DNA of 64,000 nt from Ecdyonurus torrentis (GCA_949318235.1 OX439134.1:15838091-15902090); one strand, 5' to 3'; shown: positions 12,403 through 25,140, counted from the stretch's first letter. Made by a program: numbers and translations. Notes: a model not told the origin generated them from the sequence alone.

Positions 12403-12507
12403 AGTTATGACGTCACAAACGTTAAAATTGCAATCAATCAAACATCAAATTTGACCGTTACATTGTTTCCATTCGATCCTATAACGCTTGTGACGTCATT
12501 AACGTTT
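12403..12507. repeat. Inverted repeat Y in the UNC-93 3' region
   Basis: GTTATGACGTCACAAACG and its near complement flank about 60 bp; TGACGTCA at 12408 and 12491. If transcribed it lies in the 3' untranslated region. Confidence 0.55.
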
Positions 12508-12650
12508 AGTCGTGAGAATTTCAACGGTTAGTTACGTCATAACCGTAAATTTTTCAATACTTTATGCATGATGACAAAACCATGTACAAGATTTTCAAAG
12601 CTTTTTTATATATAGTGATATATACGTTTATTACTTAATTAGCAGAAGAA

Positions 12651-12656
12651 AATAAA
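12651..12656 (+). other. Possible polyadenylation signal of UNC-93-like gene
   Basis: AATAAA about 580 bases after the first stop. Such hexamers are common in DNA this AT-rich, so this is only a candidate. Confidence 0.25.
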
Positions 12657-13855
12657 GGCATATGTGTGAATACGCTGTTTTAATTACACTTTACAATGAA
12701 TTTTGTTGTTCTCGTAATTTTTATTTGAGTTGTATTGAAAATAGTCATGACATGATTACTTGGAGTAGTATATTAAAATATAATAGTAAAATATTTTTTA
12801 TTGTAGTGTATTTAAAAAATATTCCATTATTTTTAGTGGAAATTTTATGAGACTATCGCATTGAAAAAATTGTATCATGATTTCAATTGCTTTGTGTGAC
12901 GAGATCAACCATCTTAATATCGCAACTTTCTGATAACTGACAGTGGCTTTATATAGCCAAATTATTATAGCTTTATAGCATTAAATTGATAGAAAAAATG
13001 AAAAAAAAATCATAACTGCCATTTTTAAATAATGAAGAAGAGAACTGTACTAAGAAGATTCAAAACAGATTAAAAAATAAATAGCTACTACGTTTGACGA
13101 CCAGATACAGTTTCTGCAATATAGCTTTTTCTTTATTAATAAATCATTACTTTATTCTTTGTTATAATAATGTTACATAAAATTTTTGATACAAGTATCT
13201 ATTATAATTTTTTTTGTATTGTATATAAATTATAAATAAGTATTTGTGATTAAAAGTTATAAACATATTGATTGATATTAAAATATTAGAAGACAAAAAC
13301 AAAAATGATAATATTACTAAATTATAATATTATATTATTAATTAAAACTATAAAATATATGTATCAATATATTATAATACTGTTAAAAATATTTGTGCGG
13401 TTAAAAAATAATATTAGTTAAAATGTAAATAATTGAACTTTTAATGTAAGGTATATGATGTGACTAAAAAAAATAATTAAAGTACGTATATATACAAAGA
13501 AAAAATAAATAAATTTTGAAAAAAAGTAATACTTATAAATAATATACAAATATAATAAAAATACTACAGTATAAGAATAATAAATGTTAAATAATGTAAA
13601 AAAAAAAAAAAAAATCTTTTACATAAATTTATGATTTTTTTTTATTTATTTATTATATATTTTTTGTTTTGATTTTGCAAAAGATTTTAATTTTTTTTTC
13701 TTTCTACCCTCTACTCTCTTTTACGTACAGTATGTAAAGAAATAAAATATTATATTATAATAAAACGATCTTTATGGAAATATGATGCCAACTTTAGCTA
13801 AAAATGGTCACTTGCACTTTTTTACGGTTATTTTTAACCTAGCTGTGCAATTATG

Positions 13856-13897
<42 letters not shown>

Positions 13898-14526
13898 AGG
13901 TTGGAGAAATATATTTCACTATTTTTCCTTTTTTTTTTTAAATAAGTTTCTAGTCTGACTCAAAATTGTAGTTAAAAATAACATTTTATTGAATGTTTAT
14001 AAATATAAATTAATTATTTTATGGCCTATGCATATTTATAATAAAGTTACCAGAAATATTTAAATTTTAGATTTTGTAAACACTCGATTTTTATGGCAAC
14101 CTATACTTTTTTACATTATTATTAAAATTTATTTTATTGTTTATTAACGTTCAAATATACTGTACATAATAATTTGTTTTAAAATTATCAGTGTCATAAA
14201 AGTATGGATTTTTAGCCAGAGATCTAATCAAATTTATCGATCTCTTAGCTTATTTATGTATTTACAAAAATATTTTTGGTTTTTGTTATATATATACTCC
14301 CTTGGGTAAAATATATAATTATATATAGACATCGGGACATTATATTATATTCATATAATATATAGAGACACTATGATTCATATTTTATGTATGCAGGCAT
14401 GCAATAAAATAAACTCTTTATGAATATAGCACGTACGTTTGTTAGAGGTCTGTAAAAATTGTGAACAAAATAAAAATACAACATTTTGCAAACCGGTTGA
14501 ATTTTTTGGTTGCAAAATTTTGTATG

Positions 14527-14884
14527 TTAAAGCCATAGACCACATAAAACAACATGTGCTTTTTAATCAATAAACACGAAATGGGATCTTCAAAACTGAT
14601 GACAATTTTTACCGCAGAATGTTAATATAGCCCCACGAGAGAGCGTGAAAAAACTGTAAAGTATGCAATTTACGTGAAAATTCGAGTTTATGACGTCAGA
14701 AATATGCAAAAATTAGTATGAAAAATGTTGTGCGGGTTGCATAAATTTAATTTACTGGTCACTGCTACAGGGCTACTGTTGGGTTTTGAGACAAACTAAT
14801 GCTATTTATGTAAATCCCATCAAGTGTTTTGTGATATAAATGCTTATGTGACATAATATGTTTTTCTCTGGTCTATTCCTTTAA
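14527..14884. mobile_element. MITE family C, copy 1
   Basis: TTAA-bounded, about 358 bp, terminal repeats TTAAAGCCATAGACCA and TGGTCTATTCCTTTAA. TGACGTCA at 14691. Not a full hairpin; only the ends are inverted. Confidence 0.82.
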
Positions 14885-15809
14885 GTAAAAATCTAAATGC
14901 TTCAAAAAAAAAAAAAAAAAAAGTATAAAAAAAATCACAATAAAAAATAATGCGATAGAAAAAGGAAGACATTTTTCCTATGCAAAAGCAAAAGATTATA
15001 ACGGAGAAAAATGAAAAATTAATAATTTATTAGTAATGATATCATTGATTGATAATGTTTAATTAATTGTTCATTTTTCTCCCTTGATCTTTTGTCTATG
15101 TGAGAAATTAGTAAATTTTTAAATTAATTTTTCTTTTTTTAAATTTGCATAACCTATAAATAAATTGAGTTATACAAATTAAAAAAGGTTTTCAGAATTT
15201 ATTTAAAATGAATATATTTTATGTTAAATTAAAAAATGATAACTATTGTAGCATAAAAAAATTAATAAGTATTAACTAATGTTATATTTATTGTTAAAAA
15301 AAATATATAATAATTATATGTCTATATCTATAATTATACATGTAGAAAAAAAATAACTGTGAAAATAATATAAGTGTTTTAAAAAGTGTAATAATATAAC
15401 ATATAAATAAATAATAATAAATGTTAAAAATTAACATATCTTAAAAAGAAAAAATAATAATATTGTTTACTTTAAATAATATAATTAAGACAATTATATT
15501 TTTAAATAAATGTCTTTCAGCACAAATTAAAATTGCAAAGTAGGATTAAAAAAATATATTTGTAAAATAATGTTGTATGTATGTAAGTAGATTTAGAGAA
15601 AAAAAAATGTTGTAAAAATAAATGTATGTTTGTTTATTTGAAAAAAAAAAAAAAAAAAAACTATCTTTTTTAAAAAACACCTATAATTAAAAAAAAATAC
15701 TATTAAAAGAAAAAAATGGGGTGACAAGAGAAAAAAAAAGAGAAAAGATAAGAAAAAAAGAAAAGAAAAAAAAGGAATGAGACAGGCAAAAAAAAAAAAC
15801 TGCCTTTTC

Positions 15810-15857
<48 letters not shown>

Positions 15858-17320
15858 TAGCATGGTGAAAGATGATCACGCATGGGATAATAACACAAAG
15901 ATTTCTGACTTACATAATACCTACTAATTATTAATAATACTAACTAATGCGTTTTTTTTTATTTTTATTTTTTTTAATTTCCATTATTTTTGATAATTTT
16001 TTTCTTTCTGATGATGCACTTCAAAATTTATACCACGTTTACTGTAACAAGTTTTAAAAGGATCAATTTGCAAATTCTAAAGAAATAGATATTCTTGATT
16101 TTTGATAAATAATAATAATAAATAGTAAATAGATAAATAATCTTAAAGGTATCCAGGTCTCAGGACATTAAATTAAAAACATAAACTTTATGAGATGGTA
16201 CAACGTGTCTCAACACGTTTGTACCCTCACAAACTGAGGTTAAAAAACTGTCAAGTAGGCAACTTTTGGAATTCATGACATTACGAAATCCGTCTACAAT
16301 AGAAATTGTAAAGCAGTTTACCTACATTACAAGTTTTTCTCTCCAGTTTGTGATAGTGCAGAAGGGTGTTGGGACTTAATATGTGTATAATTCACCCATC
16401 TCATAATTTATCATTGCGGCCAGAATCTCTTTTATGGAGTTTTTTTGCCTATCCCATAATGTTCAGCACGTAATATGACGTGCTCCGTCGTGAACGGGTT
16501 AACCACTGGATTTCACCTACTAATTTACCTACGTGAGATGGAAATACATATTTAATAAGTCATTCATAAATAAAAAGAATTGACTGAATTAAAAAAATAG
16601 CCACAATTTATTAGTATATAATTTTTCTTACAATTTTACAAACATTCATTATAATAAATTTTAAATATTTGGCTACATATTATTATAATACTAAAATTAT
16701 AAACTAAACCTGCTGACATTAAAATGCTAAAAATTGCACAGTAACAATAAAATATTATGTGTGTAGACAGCTTACAATTACATAATCAATCTATTTTACA
16801 GGAAAATAACTCCATTTAAGTGTTAGGAACAAAATATAGTTTTTAAAAATTAGTTTTAATTGAGACAATATTTTTATTTTACCATGCAATGCTTTCACAA
16901 GGTGTTTTTAATTTTGACGCACTGAACATGATTCTCATGATATCTTATGGTACTGTAACACTCTTCACCATACTAACAAATTTGGTCTACATCTGAGCAG
17001 TTTTGGTAACTCTTTAATCCAAAGCAATGAAAATGTATTTCGTATTTACATTTCACCTGGGTTTACACAGAAATACACAAACTTATAGAAGTATAGCAGC
17101 CCACAAAGTTTTATTGATATTTCAGAATTAATTAATGGAGGTTAGAGATGAAGGTTTACATATTATTGACTTTTAAAATAGCAAATTTATATCAAATGCA
17201 CAAAGTACACAAAATTGTAATAATATACCTATTTTATTACAGTATTTTAAAATATTTGTGCATCATGTTGCATTGTTATGAAAAAATAACATACACGCAA
17301 TTTAAATGGTAAATTATATT

Positions 17321-17634
17321 AAAGGTGTAGAACACCTTGAACAAAAAAGTTGTGTAATATCCTAACAAACCTGAAAATCGACGTTGATTTGGCCGGAGTC
17401 ATTGATTTCTAATTTATTTTCTATTCACAAAATGCCACTGGCAGTCACTGACGTCACAGCTCGCTTGTTTTACGCGCGAGTAAACTGGGCAAGCTGTGAC
17501 GTCAGTGACCGCCAGTGGCATTTTGTGAATAGAAAATAAATTAGAAATCAATGACTCCGGCCAAATCAACGTCGATTTTCAGGTTTGTTAGGATATTACA
17601 CAACTTTTTTGTTCAAGGTGTTCTACGCCTTTAA
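17321..17634. mobile_element. MITE family A, copy 1 (TTAA-bounded, fully palindromic)
   Basis: About 310 bp, almost a perfect inverted repeat. It begins TTAAAGGTGTAGAACACC and ends in its complement with TTAA. Each arm carries TGACGTCA (17449, 17497) near a short GC-rich centre with CGCGCG. No coding capacity. It is the best-preserved copy of the family. Confidence 0.88.
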
Positions 17635-18018
17635 CACAATTGTTAATAACATTTACTCAATGTTATTAGGGTTACCTAATAAAATGAATTTTGTTGTATG
17701 ATTTTTTTCATTATAATTAATTCAACATGAGGTTTAACAGGCAGCAGCAAAACTAATGAAAATCCACATGAAGCCAACGTTTGCATATTATAACATCATA
17801 AATCAAAGAAACATAAAATAGTTTGTCACTTAAAGCATGTTATGTATATGGAAAATTAGAGTAAAAGACAACCTTCAATTATAGAAACAAATAATGGGAC
17901 GTAGAATTAACTGCAAGCTCTAGGCTGTGACATTAAGAAATGTGATATTTTCTATTGCCAAGAGTGTACATTCAATGTTATCTTTATAACCAGGCTATAC
18001 AGTAAACATTGGTAATGT

Positions 18019-18127
18019 ATGTACACTCCTCCCAAATAAATCTGACAGCAGCGTTCATGTTTCCAAATGTTAAATATATGGGGAAACTTTAACGAAACCG
18101 GTCAGATTTAGTCGGGAGTATACACAC
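18019..18127. repeat. Inverted repeat V
   Basis: GTACACTCCTCCCAAATAAA and TCTGAC pair imperfectly with GTCAGATTTAGTCGGGAGTA on the other side of about 50 bp. Confidence 0.5.
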
Positions 18128-18696
18128 AATTGTGATAATATATTTCAACATTCAAATTTGATCCAGGGCAAAGTGTAAAAAATTGCAACATTGCATATTA
18201 AGCAACTCTTAGGTTATTTATATATCAGATACAATTTTTTTTCCCCAAGTAGGTGTCATGTGTGCTCTTATCTAGCATTTCAAGAAGAACAACATTTCTT
18301 GCATTGTAATAAAAAAAAAAAAAAAAAAAACTATTGCTACAATACAAAGCTTTATTAACTCTATTAAAGCTTTCAACTTAAAAAAACTTTTTTTTTTAAC
18401 TTTTATTAAGCGTTTCCGTTTTTGTACCTATATATACGTAGGCCTATATAAAAAAAAAGAAAGAAAAAAAAAAAAGAAGAAGTTTTTTGTGGTGGTTTGT
18501 TAGCAGGGCATGCATAAGATGAAGGCATGCTGGACATGCTAGATAAAAGCACGCATGACATCTACCTGGCGACAAATAAAACAATTATATCTGACATGAG
18601 CTGCCCATGAAATGTTGCTATTTCATCCTCATCTAATTTGAGTGATAAAATATGTTATCACAATCATTTGTACACTCGTGGTACAGTAATAAAAAA

Positions 18697-18914
18697 ACAT
18701 ATCGAGGGGTACGTGGCATTTTGGTACTACTGCAATCTCCGCGGGTGTAATTCTGGCACATCTGCAATCTCTGCTCTCTCCTCTTTTAAAACATCATTAA
18801 ACACTTAGCTTGCACAGGTGTGCAGGTAGGTGTAGCGAAGATTTTACATGTGCCAAAATTGCACCCGTGGAGATTGCAGTAGCACCGAAATGCCGTGTAG
18901 CCCTCGATACGTTA
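18697..18914. mobile_element. Palindromic element T just downstream of RMND1
   Basis: Arms of about 70 bp (ATCGAGGGGTACGTGGCATT, ACTGCAATCTCC) with complement at the other end, about 140 bases past the RMND1 stop. Confidence 0.68.
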
Positions 18915-19050
18915 TACTCAATATATCATGCAGTAACTATTCTTATTCCTTTGATTTATATTATAATCCTACCCCCCCCCCCCCCAATAATATACAGTAT
19001 CTTAACATCATACTTTAAATATAAATTTACTAAAATTTGTGTACGCTTAA

Positions 19051-19236
19051 TTAAGCTTCCTCAGGTTGAGGTGCATGTAATAAGAACCTGTCACAATAAT
19101 GTAATATTTCAAATCCTACTTCGACCATGATAAGAATGATAATCATCCATTCTAACCTGACGTGATGATGATCACTTAACTTGGCTGCAAGAAGTTCTAC
19201 AAGTTCTAAACAATGGCTGAGACGTTCATTCATAAC
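19051..19236 (-). CDS. RMND1: RMND1 exon 6 with stop
   Basis: 61 codons plus TAA at 19051-19053. It encodes [16 protein letters not shown], then the hydrophobic helix [16 protein letters not shown], which anchors the protein in the inner membrane in the family. Confidence 0.92.
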   Translation of the reverse strand, partial: VMNERLSHCLELVELLAAKLSDHHHVRLEWMIIILIMVEVGFEILHYCDRFLLHAPQPEEA

Positions 19237-21336
19237 CTGAAAGTATGACAAATAATTATTACTAATAGGTACAGGATGGTTACATGAAATTGCATGTAAG
19301 CTAGTGCTTAGCTTGAGCTTATAAATATATTGTCCAGTAACATTGTTTTAGGTTATTTTCACAGAGACATTCAAATACAAAAATTGTGATCTATAGGGTA
19401 GTTGCATTTATATAGAAGTTGATGCCATTGAACGCTTATGTTTACTCAAAATGCGGAAACGGAAGTTCTGGAAGAGGAAACCACGTGATGGTAAAAGTGG
19501 GAGGTAGCTCAGGCCTAGCTTGCTGCTGGCACCAACTTTTCTTCCACTTTTACCGTCACGTGGTTTTCTCTTCCGGCACTTCCTTTTCCGCATTTTGAGT
19601 AAACATAAGCAGTCAATGGCATCATCTTTTATATGAATGCAACCACACTTCTTCGTATTTGTCTTGGGGGTAAACACTTAGTTTCAACCTTTAAAAATCA
19701 ACTCAAATTATTCAACAATTGTTGTTACAGTATTTTATAATTGGTAAATATATATATATATATTATTTTTAAATACCGGTACTTGTCAATGTTATTTTTT
19801 TGCTCACAAATGTAGCACACACATAATAAATATACTCTTTTTTCTCTTGGAGTTTAGTGCCAAAAGGTATCCAATCTGTTAGTACTAGCAAGATTTTCCA
19901 CGCTGAACTATGGGACTCTTTTTACTATGGTAAGGCTCTTGCTGGTTTTCTCTATCTTGTTCATTTATATTATCAACCTAAGCGTGATAGTTTATTTTTT
20001 TCTTAAAGGAATAGAACACATTGAACAAAAAACATGTCTAGTATCCTAACATACCTAAATATCAACGTTAATTTTACCGGAGTCATTGATTTCTAATTTA
20101 TTTTCAATTTACTAAATGTCAGATGCATGTTTAAGGCGTCACATATTACTAGTCCACACGCACGGAAACAGGCAAGCTGTGACGTCATAAACATGCAGCT
20201 GACATATTGTGAATGGAAAATAAATTAGAAATCAATGACTCCGGCCAAATCAATGTTGATATTTAGGTATTTTAGAATACTAGACATGGTTTTTTGTTCA
20301 AAGTTTTCTATGCCTTTCATTTTGCTACATAATTAAATGCTTAATAAATAATTGTCGTCTCACCTTGGTCCTACGTGAAATACTGAAGTGTTCACAAGTC
20401 CTCACATACAAAGGTTCTAGATGTTCTCTGTCCCAGTAGAAGTCTGGTGTATCCAGCAGGTCTGAGCGTAAGTTGATCAAATGACGCAATGCAAACAGTT
20501 CTCCTGTCTTACGTAGTACTTGCTCCTGAGTCAACTTGATACGTCGACCTAGTTTCAAGTCCTGGAGAATAGTAGATTTATCTTAGGTATATTTATTAAA
20601 TTTATCATAACTAACCACTATTATTTACTATTATTTAGTTCCTTAAAGGCGTAGAACACCTTGAACAAAAAACTTGTCTATCATCCTAACGTACCGGTAC
20701 AGTACCTAAATATCAATTTTGATTTGGCCGGAGTTGTTAATTTATTTTCTATTCACAAAATAGCAGTTACAGGTTTATGACGTCACAGCCTGCTGAGCAT
20801 GTCGACCAGTGAGCTGTGACATCATAAACCCGCAGCTGCCATTTTGTGAATGGAAAATAAATTAGGAATCAATAACTCTGGCCAAATCAAAGTTGATATT
20901 TAGGTATGTTAGGATATTAGATAAGTTTGCTGTCTAAGGTGCTCTACATCTTTATCAAAGGGAAACAGTAAAAAACATCAAGCCTTATATCACAATATAA
21001 CTAGGTAAAGATCTTGAATGCAGAATTTTTACAAATATTTTCATTGATTGATATGTTTTAAGGGCAATATGTCATCATTAGAGAGCACAAAAATAGTTTT
21101 TCGACTATTGATAGTTTTATTTCATATCTCCACCGATCTCCACAAATTACGCATTTTAAACCAATTAAAAAATCAACTATTTTTGACTATTTTAAGCTTA
21201 GCGACTATTTCAGAAAAAATTGACTATTTGTGAACTATTTTGCACTTTATTACGTTTATAAGGAAATTTCTCGTAAAAACGTATCAAATTATTTAAAATT
21301 ATAATATTTTTTATAAAAAATATAGGCCTATTATAC

Positions 21337-21367
<31 letters not shown>

Positions 21368-24300
21368 AATATTGATTAAATAAATTAAAAATTTTCTCTG
21401 CCAAAAATTGAAAATTAGCAAACCAAGATAAAGGCGACTTTTTTGTATAAAATCGACTATTTGCACCAAAAATCATCAACTTTAAAGTCGACTATTTTGT
21501 CAAAATGATCGACTATTTTTGCACTCTCTAGTCGTCATCATGGATACATGGGTCACAATCAATGTAAATATTTATGTAAATGTGTGATCACAAGATCTTC
21601 ACCAAGCTACAGACATAATCATGACAAGATGATTTCTACTCTATCCCCTTGATAACACATAATTACACATGCAAGATACATTTTAACTACATAATATACC
21701 TCTGTGACATATTCAATTGAATCAATATATCTTTCTAAAGCAGCTTCCCAAGTTCCAAGTTTGACAGATAAAGCCAGAGCATTGGAGATTGTGTACTTCT
21801 CTAATAATGAATCACCTCCAGTTTTTAAAACTATATCACCTTCGGAGAAACCTGTTTTCCTGTAAAACAAAAAAATAAACCATCAAAATATTGACATTTT
21901 TATTGTATTTGTTTACAATATAGGTCTTATTTCAATAATAAACTAAAAAGAAAAGGATAGTGGAAACCTACAAGGGTGTTACCATAATAAAGAAATGTAA
22001 TATAGTTTTGGGAAAAAAATATTGCTAGCCCAGAGACAATAACCAACACTCTAAAGTACTGTACAGTAATATTGACTAGTAAAGGAACAATGGTTTTGAG
22101 GCCGACTATAAGCGATTTTGGTTACATTCACTTCCGTTTCTCCTTACTACGCATGCGAAGTAAGTCGAAATGGAAGCAGATGTGAGCAAAATTGCATAGA
22201 GTCAGCTTCAAAACAGTTGTTACTTTATCAGTCAATAATGGCATTTTTGTGCCTTTTCTCTTGGAGTTTAATACCGAAAGCTATCCAATATGTTATTATT
22301 ATTTTATCTCTGTGGTAGCAATATTTTCAGTGAACTATGGGACTCTCTTCACAATTACGCTGGTTTTCTCTTATCGTTATAGTACAAGTGGATGATTTTA
22401 TGAATGTAACACAGCTAATTGGGGAATGAAAGATTGAGCTGTACTAAATGATGGCATAGAATAAATACAGTACTATAATGCCTTGCATGTAAGAAAGAGA
22501 GGGAAAAAAAAAAAAAAAAAAAAAAGATGTAGCTTGGTCCTTATTTAAAAGTCAGTAACAGTTTAATCTCCCAATCCTCAATTTTTCAAATCTATAATCT
22601 ATGTTTTTTAATATTTCTATCCATGTTCTTTTTTTTTCTTAATTACTGTACCACATCTAATGTTTACCTATTTTCTGCATAGCAATAAGCTAACACCTCA
22701 CTCTCGGCTTGCACTACATTCTCAGAGTTGCTCTGTTGCTCAAAGGTCTTCAACAGCTGCAGCACAGAGCTGTACTCTAACTCTGTCACGTTCCACAATA
22801 CAAGAGAGCCTTCTCTAAAGAAGAACATCTCACGAGGCTCAGAACCAACTTCGTACTTGGCTGTGGCATGAAGTACCTCTGGAATATAAAGTCAATATAT
22901 ATTAAGAGCTGTGGGTATGTTATAATATAGAGCATTGGGGGTTTAAATAGGTAGAGTATTGAATTATTAAGTAAATTTTAAACAAAACAATATATATTTT
23001 TTTTTCAATCAGTCACAGGCCTAGCATAATTTAAAGAGAAAGTTTAATGGTTACAAAATGGCTTTTTTAATGTTAGATAATGAGAAGAACTGTTCATTAA
23101 CTCACATATGATGACCCAAAGGCTCTCTGTAGCCCCATGGTAGCCCCTCAAACTTGCGTTCATTCTTCAACATATGCAACTCGCTACAATATTTTCTATA
23201 GTAAAGCCGTAACTATGACGTAAAAGTTACGATATGGGTTGCATATCTCGCAGGATGATTACGAGTTTGCAGGGCTACAGAGGAGCTTTGGGTCATCATA
23301 TGTGAGTTTATGAACAGTTCTTCTTATTACTGTATCTAACATTGAAGAAGTCATTTTGTAACCCCTGAACTTCCTCGTTAACATAGTTATAGCTTGTTGT
23401 ACCATGTATAATGTTATTGCCTGGGTCAATAAAAATATTTTTATTTAATAAAAACTTACTGTAAGTCTGATAAGCAAAAACTGGTATGTTTATCTGTGGC
23501 AGTAACTAATACCTGCACTCACCAAAGTTTAACAAAATTTAAATTACTGGTAAACGAGAAATAGCTAGAGGGATGGAATTGGGACTAAAATTTTAACATG
23601 GTAACACACTAACACCCTATAGATCTCCTGCATTTACTGTTAAATGATCAAGATGATCATCTTAAAGGTGTAAAACACCTTGAACAAAAAAACGTGTTTA
23701 ATATCCTTACGCACCTAAATATCAACAATGTTTTGACTGGAGTCATTAATTTTCAATTTATTTTTCATTCAGGAAATGGCAGATGCGGTTTTACGACATC
23801 ACAGCTTGCTTGTTCCCGTGTACGTGGACCAGTGAGCTGTGACATTATAAAACTGCATCTGCTATTTTGTGAATTGAAAATAAATTACTCCAGCAAAATC
23901 AACATTGATATTTAGGTACCGAAGGATATTAGATATGTTTTTTGTTCAATGTTAGTACAATATATAGGGATGTATTTTTACCAGCTTGAGATGCAGATTC
24001 AGATTCACTGTATAAAAATGTAGGTACATATAAATCTTGTTTGATGAGGGCATTTCTTAACTTTTCCAAGTCATATTCTTCTGCTGTAGCCAGTGCAGTC
24101 ATTGTATAGTACTGTTAACATTTATAAACAAAAAGAATTAAAATTTTATGTCGTAAATTTTATAATTTGATAAGAATGCCAGCACAGGTATGTATAATAA
24201 GTATGTATACTGTACTGCATAATGCTGCATTTACGTATGTATGTACATACAAACATATTGCATTATAACCAGCTGCAGAATGCTGGTTTAATGCCGTTTA

Positions 24301-24883
24301 AATGTTGGCAAAGCCATCATTCAGCCAGATATTATTTTTTGTGTTATATAATTATACGTATTATTATTGCAGGTAAATGATAAATTCATTTTAGTTTTGT
24401 CTGAATAATGTCAACAAACATATTGGATAGAATGTTGATCGTTTTGATGCTGGCTGATGTGTGATGTGGGCTTATGTTTATTTGCGTTTATCTAATTTTA
24501 AATTTACGTTAGAAATATGAAAATATAGGATAGAGGAGAAAATATGATGAAATATAATATGAAATCAGATAACTGCATGTTCTTACCCCTGGTTTAAGTT
24601 CACGAGTTTCATCATCCAATGTTTTTCGTTTTCTCTTTTTTATTTGCAAAGATGATAAACGAGAAGATGTAGTATTTAATGCTAAATTTGTCTGAAATTG
24701 TCTTATAATCGGTGATAAACTACAAGATACGATATATTTATTTAAAATTGGACTTTTGGTTGTACAGTTGTGATGATGAATACCTGAATTTACATTCCGA
24801 GTTTGAACTCTAAATACATTGATTTTACAATTTAAATACTTGATATTTGTTCTTAAACATTTAAACAATATATTAGTATTCAT
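19051..24883 (-). CDS. RMND1: RMND1, mitochondrial inner-membrane DUF155 protein
   Basis: Complete gene of six exons: 24587-24883, 23982-24111, 22668-22878, 21700-21859, 20364-20561 and 19051-19236. Phases 0, 1, 2, 0 and 0 agree at every junction and give 393 residues (human RMND1 has 449). In vertebrates RMND1 sits in the mitochondrial inner membrane and supports mitochondrial translation, tethering mitoribosomes near sites of mRNA supply. Residues 1 to about 95 are basic, Ser/Asn-rich and lack acidic runs, as in a mitochondrial targeting presequence. The DUF155 domain runs from about residue 160 ([14 protein letters not shown]) to 380 and holds [52 protein letters not shown] and [19 protein letters not shown], the last being a probable membrane segment at 359-377. 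It is convergent with the UNC-93-like gene, and several MITEs sit in its introns. All core motifs are intact. Confidence 0.95.
19392..19651. mobile_element. H-like palindromic element I, in RMND1 intron 5
   Basis: Hairpin with arms of about 110 bp. The left end CTATAGGGTAGTTGCATTTA resembles the H terminus; arms share TTTACTCAAAATGCGGAAA and CCACGTGA. Confidence 0.68.
20003..20318. mobile_element. MITE family A, copy 2, in RMND1 intron 5
   Basis: Starts TTAAAGGAATAGAACAC; the right end is decayed (TTCA instead of TTAA). It retains one TGACGTCA at 20180 in the right arm; the left-arm site has mutated. Confidence 0.82.
20364..20561 (-). CDS. RMND1: RMND1 exon 5
   Basis: 66 codons in phase 0. 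It encodes [20 protein letters not shown] followed by [13 protein letters not shown], the best conserved stretch of the family. Confidence 0.93.
20643..20954. mobile_element. MITE family A, copy 3, in RMND1 intron 4
   Basis: Starts TTAAAGGCGTAGAACACC. Arms have diverged, TGACGTCA is kept at 20778, and the opposite arm reads TGACATCA. Confidence 0.82.
21079..21530. mobile_element. hAT-like non-autonomous element U, in RMND1 intron 4
   Basis: Terminal repeats TAGAGAGCACAAAAATAG and complement of TAGAGAGTGCAAAAATAG. Flanks GTCATCAT and GTCGTCAT could be an 8-bp target duplication with one mismatch. The interior repeats CGACTATT. Confidence 0.6.
21700..21859 (-). CDS. RMND1: RMND1 exon 4
   Basis: 160 nt between a tttacag acceptor and a GAG|GTATAT donor. 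It encodes the family motif [20 protein letters not shown]. Confidence 0.92.
22668..22878 (-). CDS. RMND1: RMND1 exon 3
   Basis: 211 nt, GC-richer than its surroundings. It encodes the start of DUF155 ([20 protein letters not shown]), which matches IFFFREGAAVFWNVKDK in human. The intron before it carries MITEs A4 and G1. Confidence 0.9.
23031..23381. mobile_element. MITE family G, copy 1, in RMND1 intron 2
   Basis: TTAA-bounded inverted repeat of about 350 bp, ends TTAAAGAGAAAGTTTAATGG and complement; arms share TCACATATGATGACCCAAAG. Confidence 0.78.
23662..23955. mobile_element. MITE family A, copy 4, in RMND1 intron 2
   Basis: Starts TTAAAGGTGTAAAACACC. The right terminus stops at TTGTTCAATGTTA, so the last bases are lost or mutated. 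The octamer is degraded in both arms. Confidence 0.78.
23982..24111 (-). CDS. RMND1: RMND1 exon 2
   Basis: 130 nt. It encodes [20 protein letters not shown], matching the AYAMTEEYHLGNL region of the human protein. It leaves one base before a GTAAAA donor. Confidence 0.88.
24587..24883 (-). CDS. RMND1: RMND1 exon 1
   Basis: 99 codons from ATG at 24881-24883 to donor CCAGGG|GTAAGA. It encodes the presumed mitochondrial presequence ([19 protein letters not shown]) and a Lys/Arg patch [11 protein letters not shown]. It is poorly conserved, as is usual for this region. Confidence 0.88.
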
Positions 24884-24959
24884 TTTTATTTATATAATAT
24901 CGTAAGATCAAAATTAAATACAAAATAGAGTTAACACAACGACACACAACACACAACGA

Positions 24960-25140
24960 TTTGGAACTGATTTGGAAAACAAATTGTGCCGCACCGCACC
25001 GCCGGCCTGCCGCCAGTGCCGCCGGCACTGCACGTGAAAAATTTGCGCATTTCGTTCTTCAACTGCAAACCAGCTGTACGAAAAGTTGGAATTTTTAAAA
25101 CTTTTGAAAAGCTCGTGCGTATCGTGCGTAGCTCGTGCAT
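24960..25140 (-). promoter_or_regulatory. GC- and CpG-rich patch upstream of RMND1
   Basis: The 60 bases around 24985-25045 are mostly G+C (repeated GCCGCC/CCGGC units with many CpG), in a region otherwise about three quarters A+T. It sits 80-250 bases upstream of the RMND1 start codon and has no TATA box. A CpG-type promoter and 5' untranslated region is the simplest reading. The open frame across it shows no family resemblance and is probably chance. Confidence 0.4.

Larger units (their letters stand above)
12257..19050. other. Intergenic region between convergent UNC-93-like and RMND1
   Basis: Extremely AT-rich with many A runs (13861-13894, 15814-15855). It contains inverted-repeat elements Y, C1, A1, V and T. 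I see no coding exon. Confidence 0.6.

Noticed and set aside
19408..19677. 89-residue basic open frame with [18 protein letters not shown]
   Set aside because: It lies across palindromic element I in an RMND1 intron; the basic run is a reading of its arm.
24931..25140. 69-residue open frame upstream of RMND1
   Set aside because: It reads through a GC-rich promoter-like patch without conserved motifs; the RMND1 start with a presequence lies downstream.
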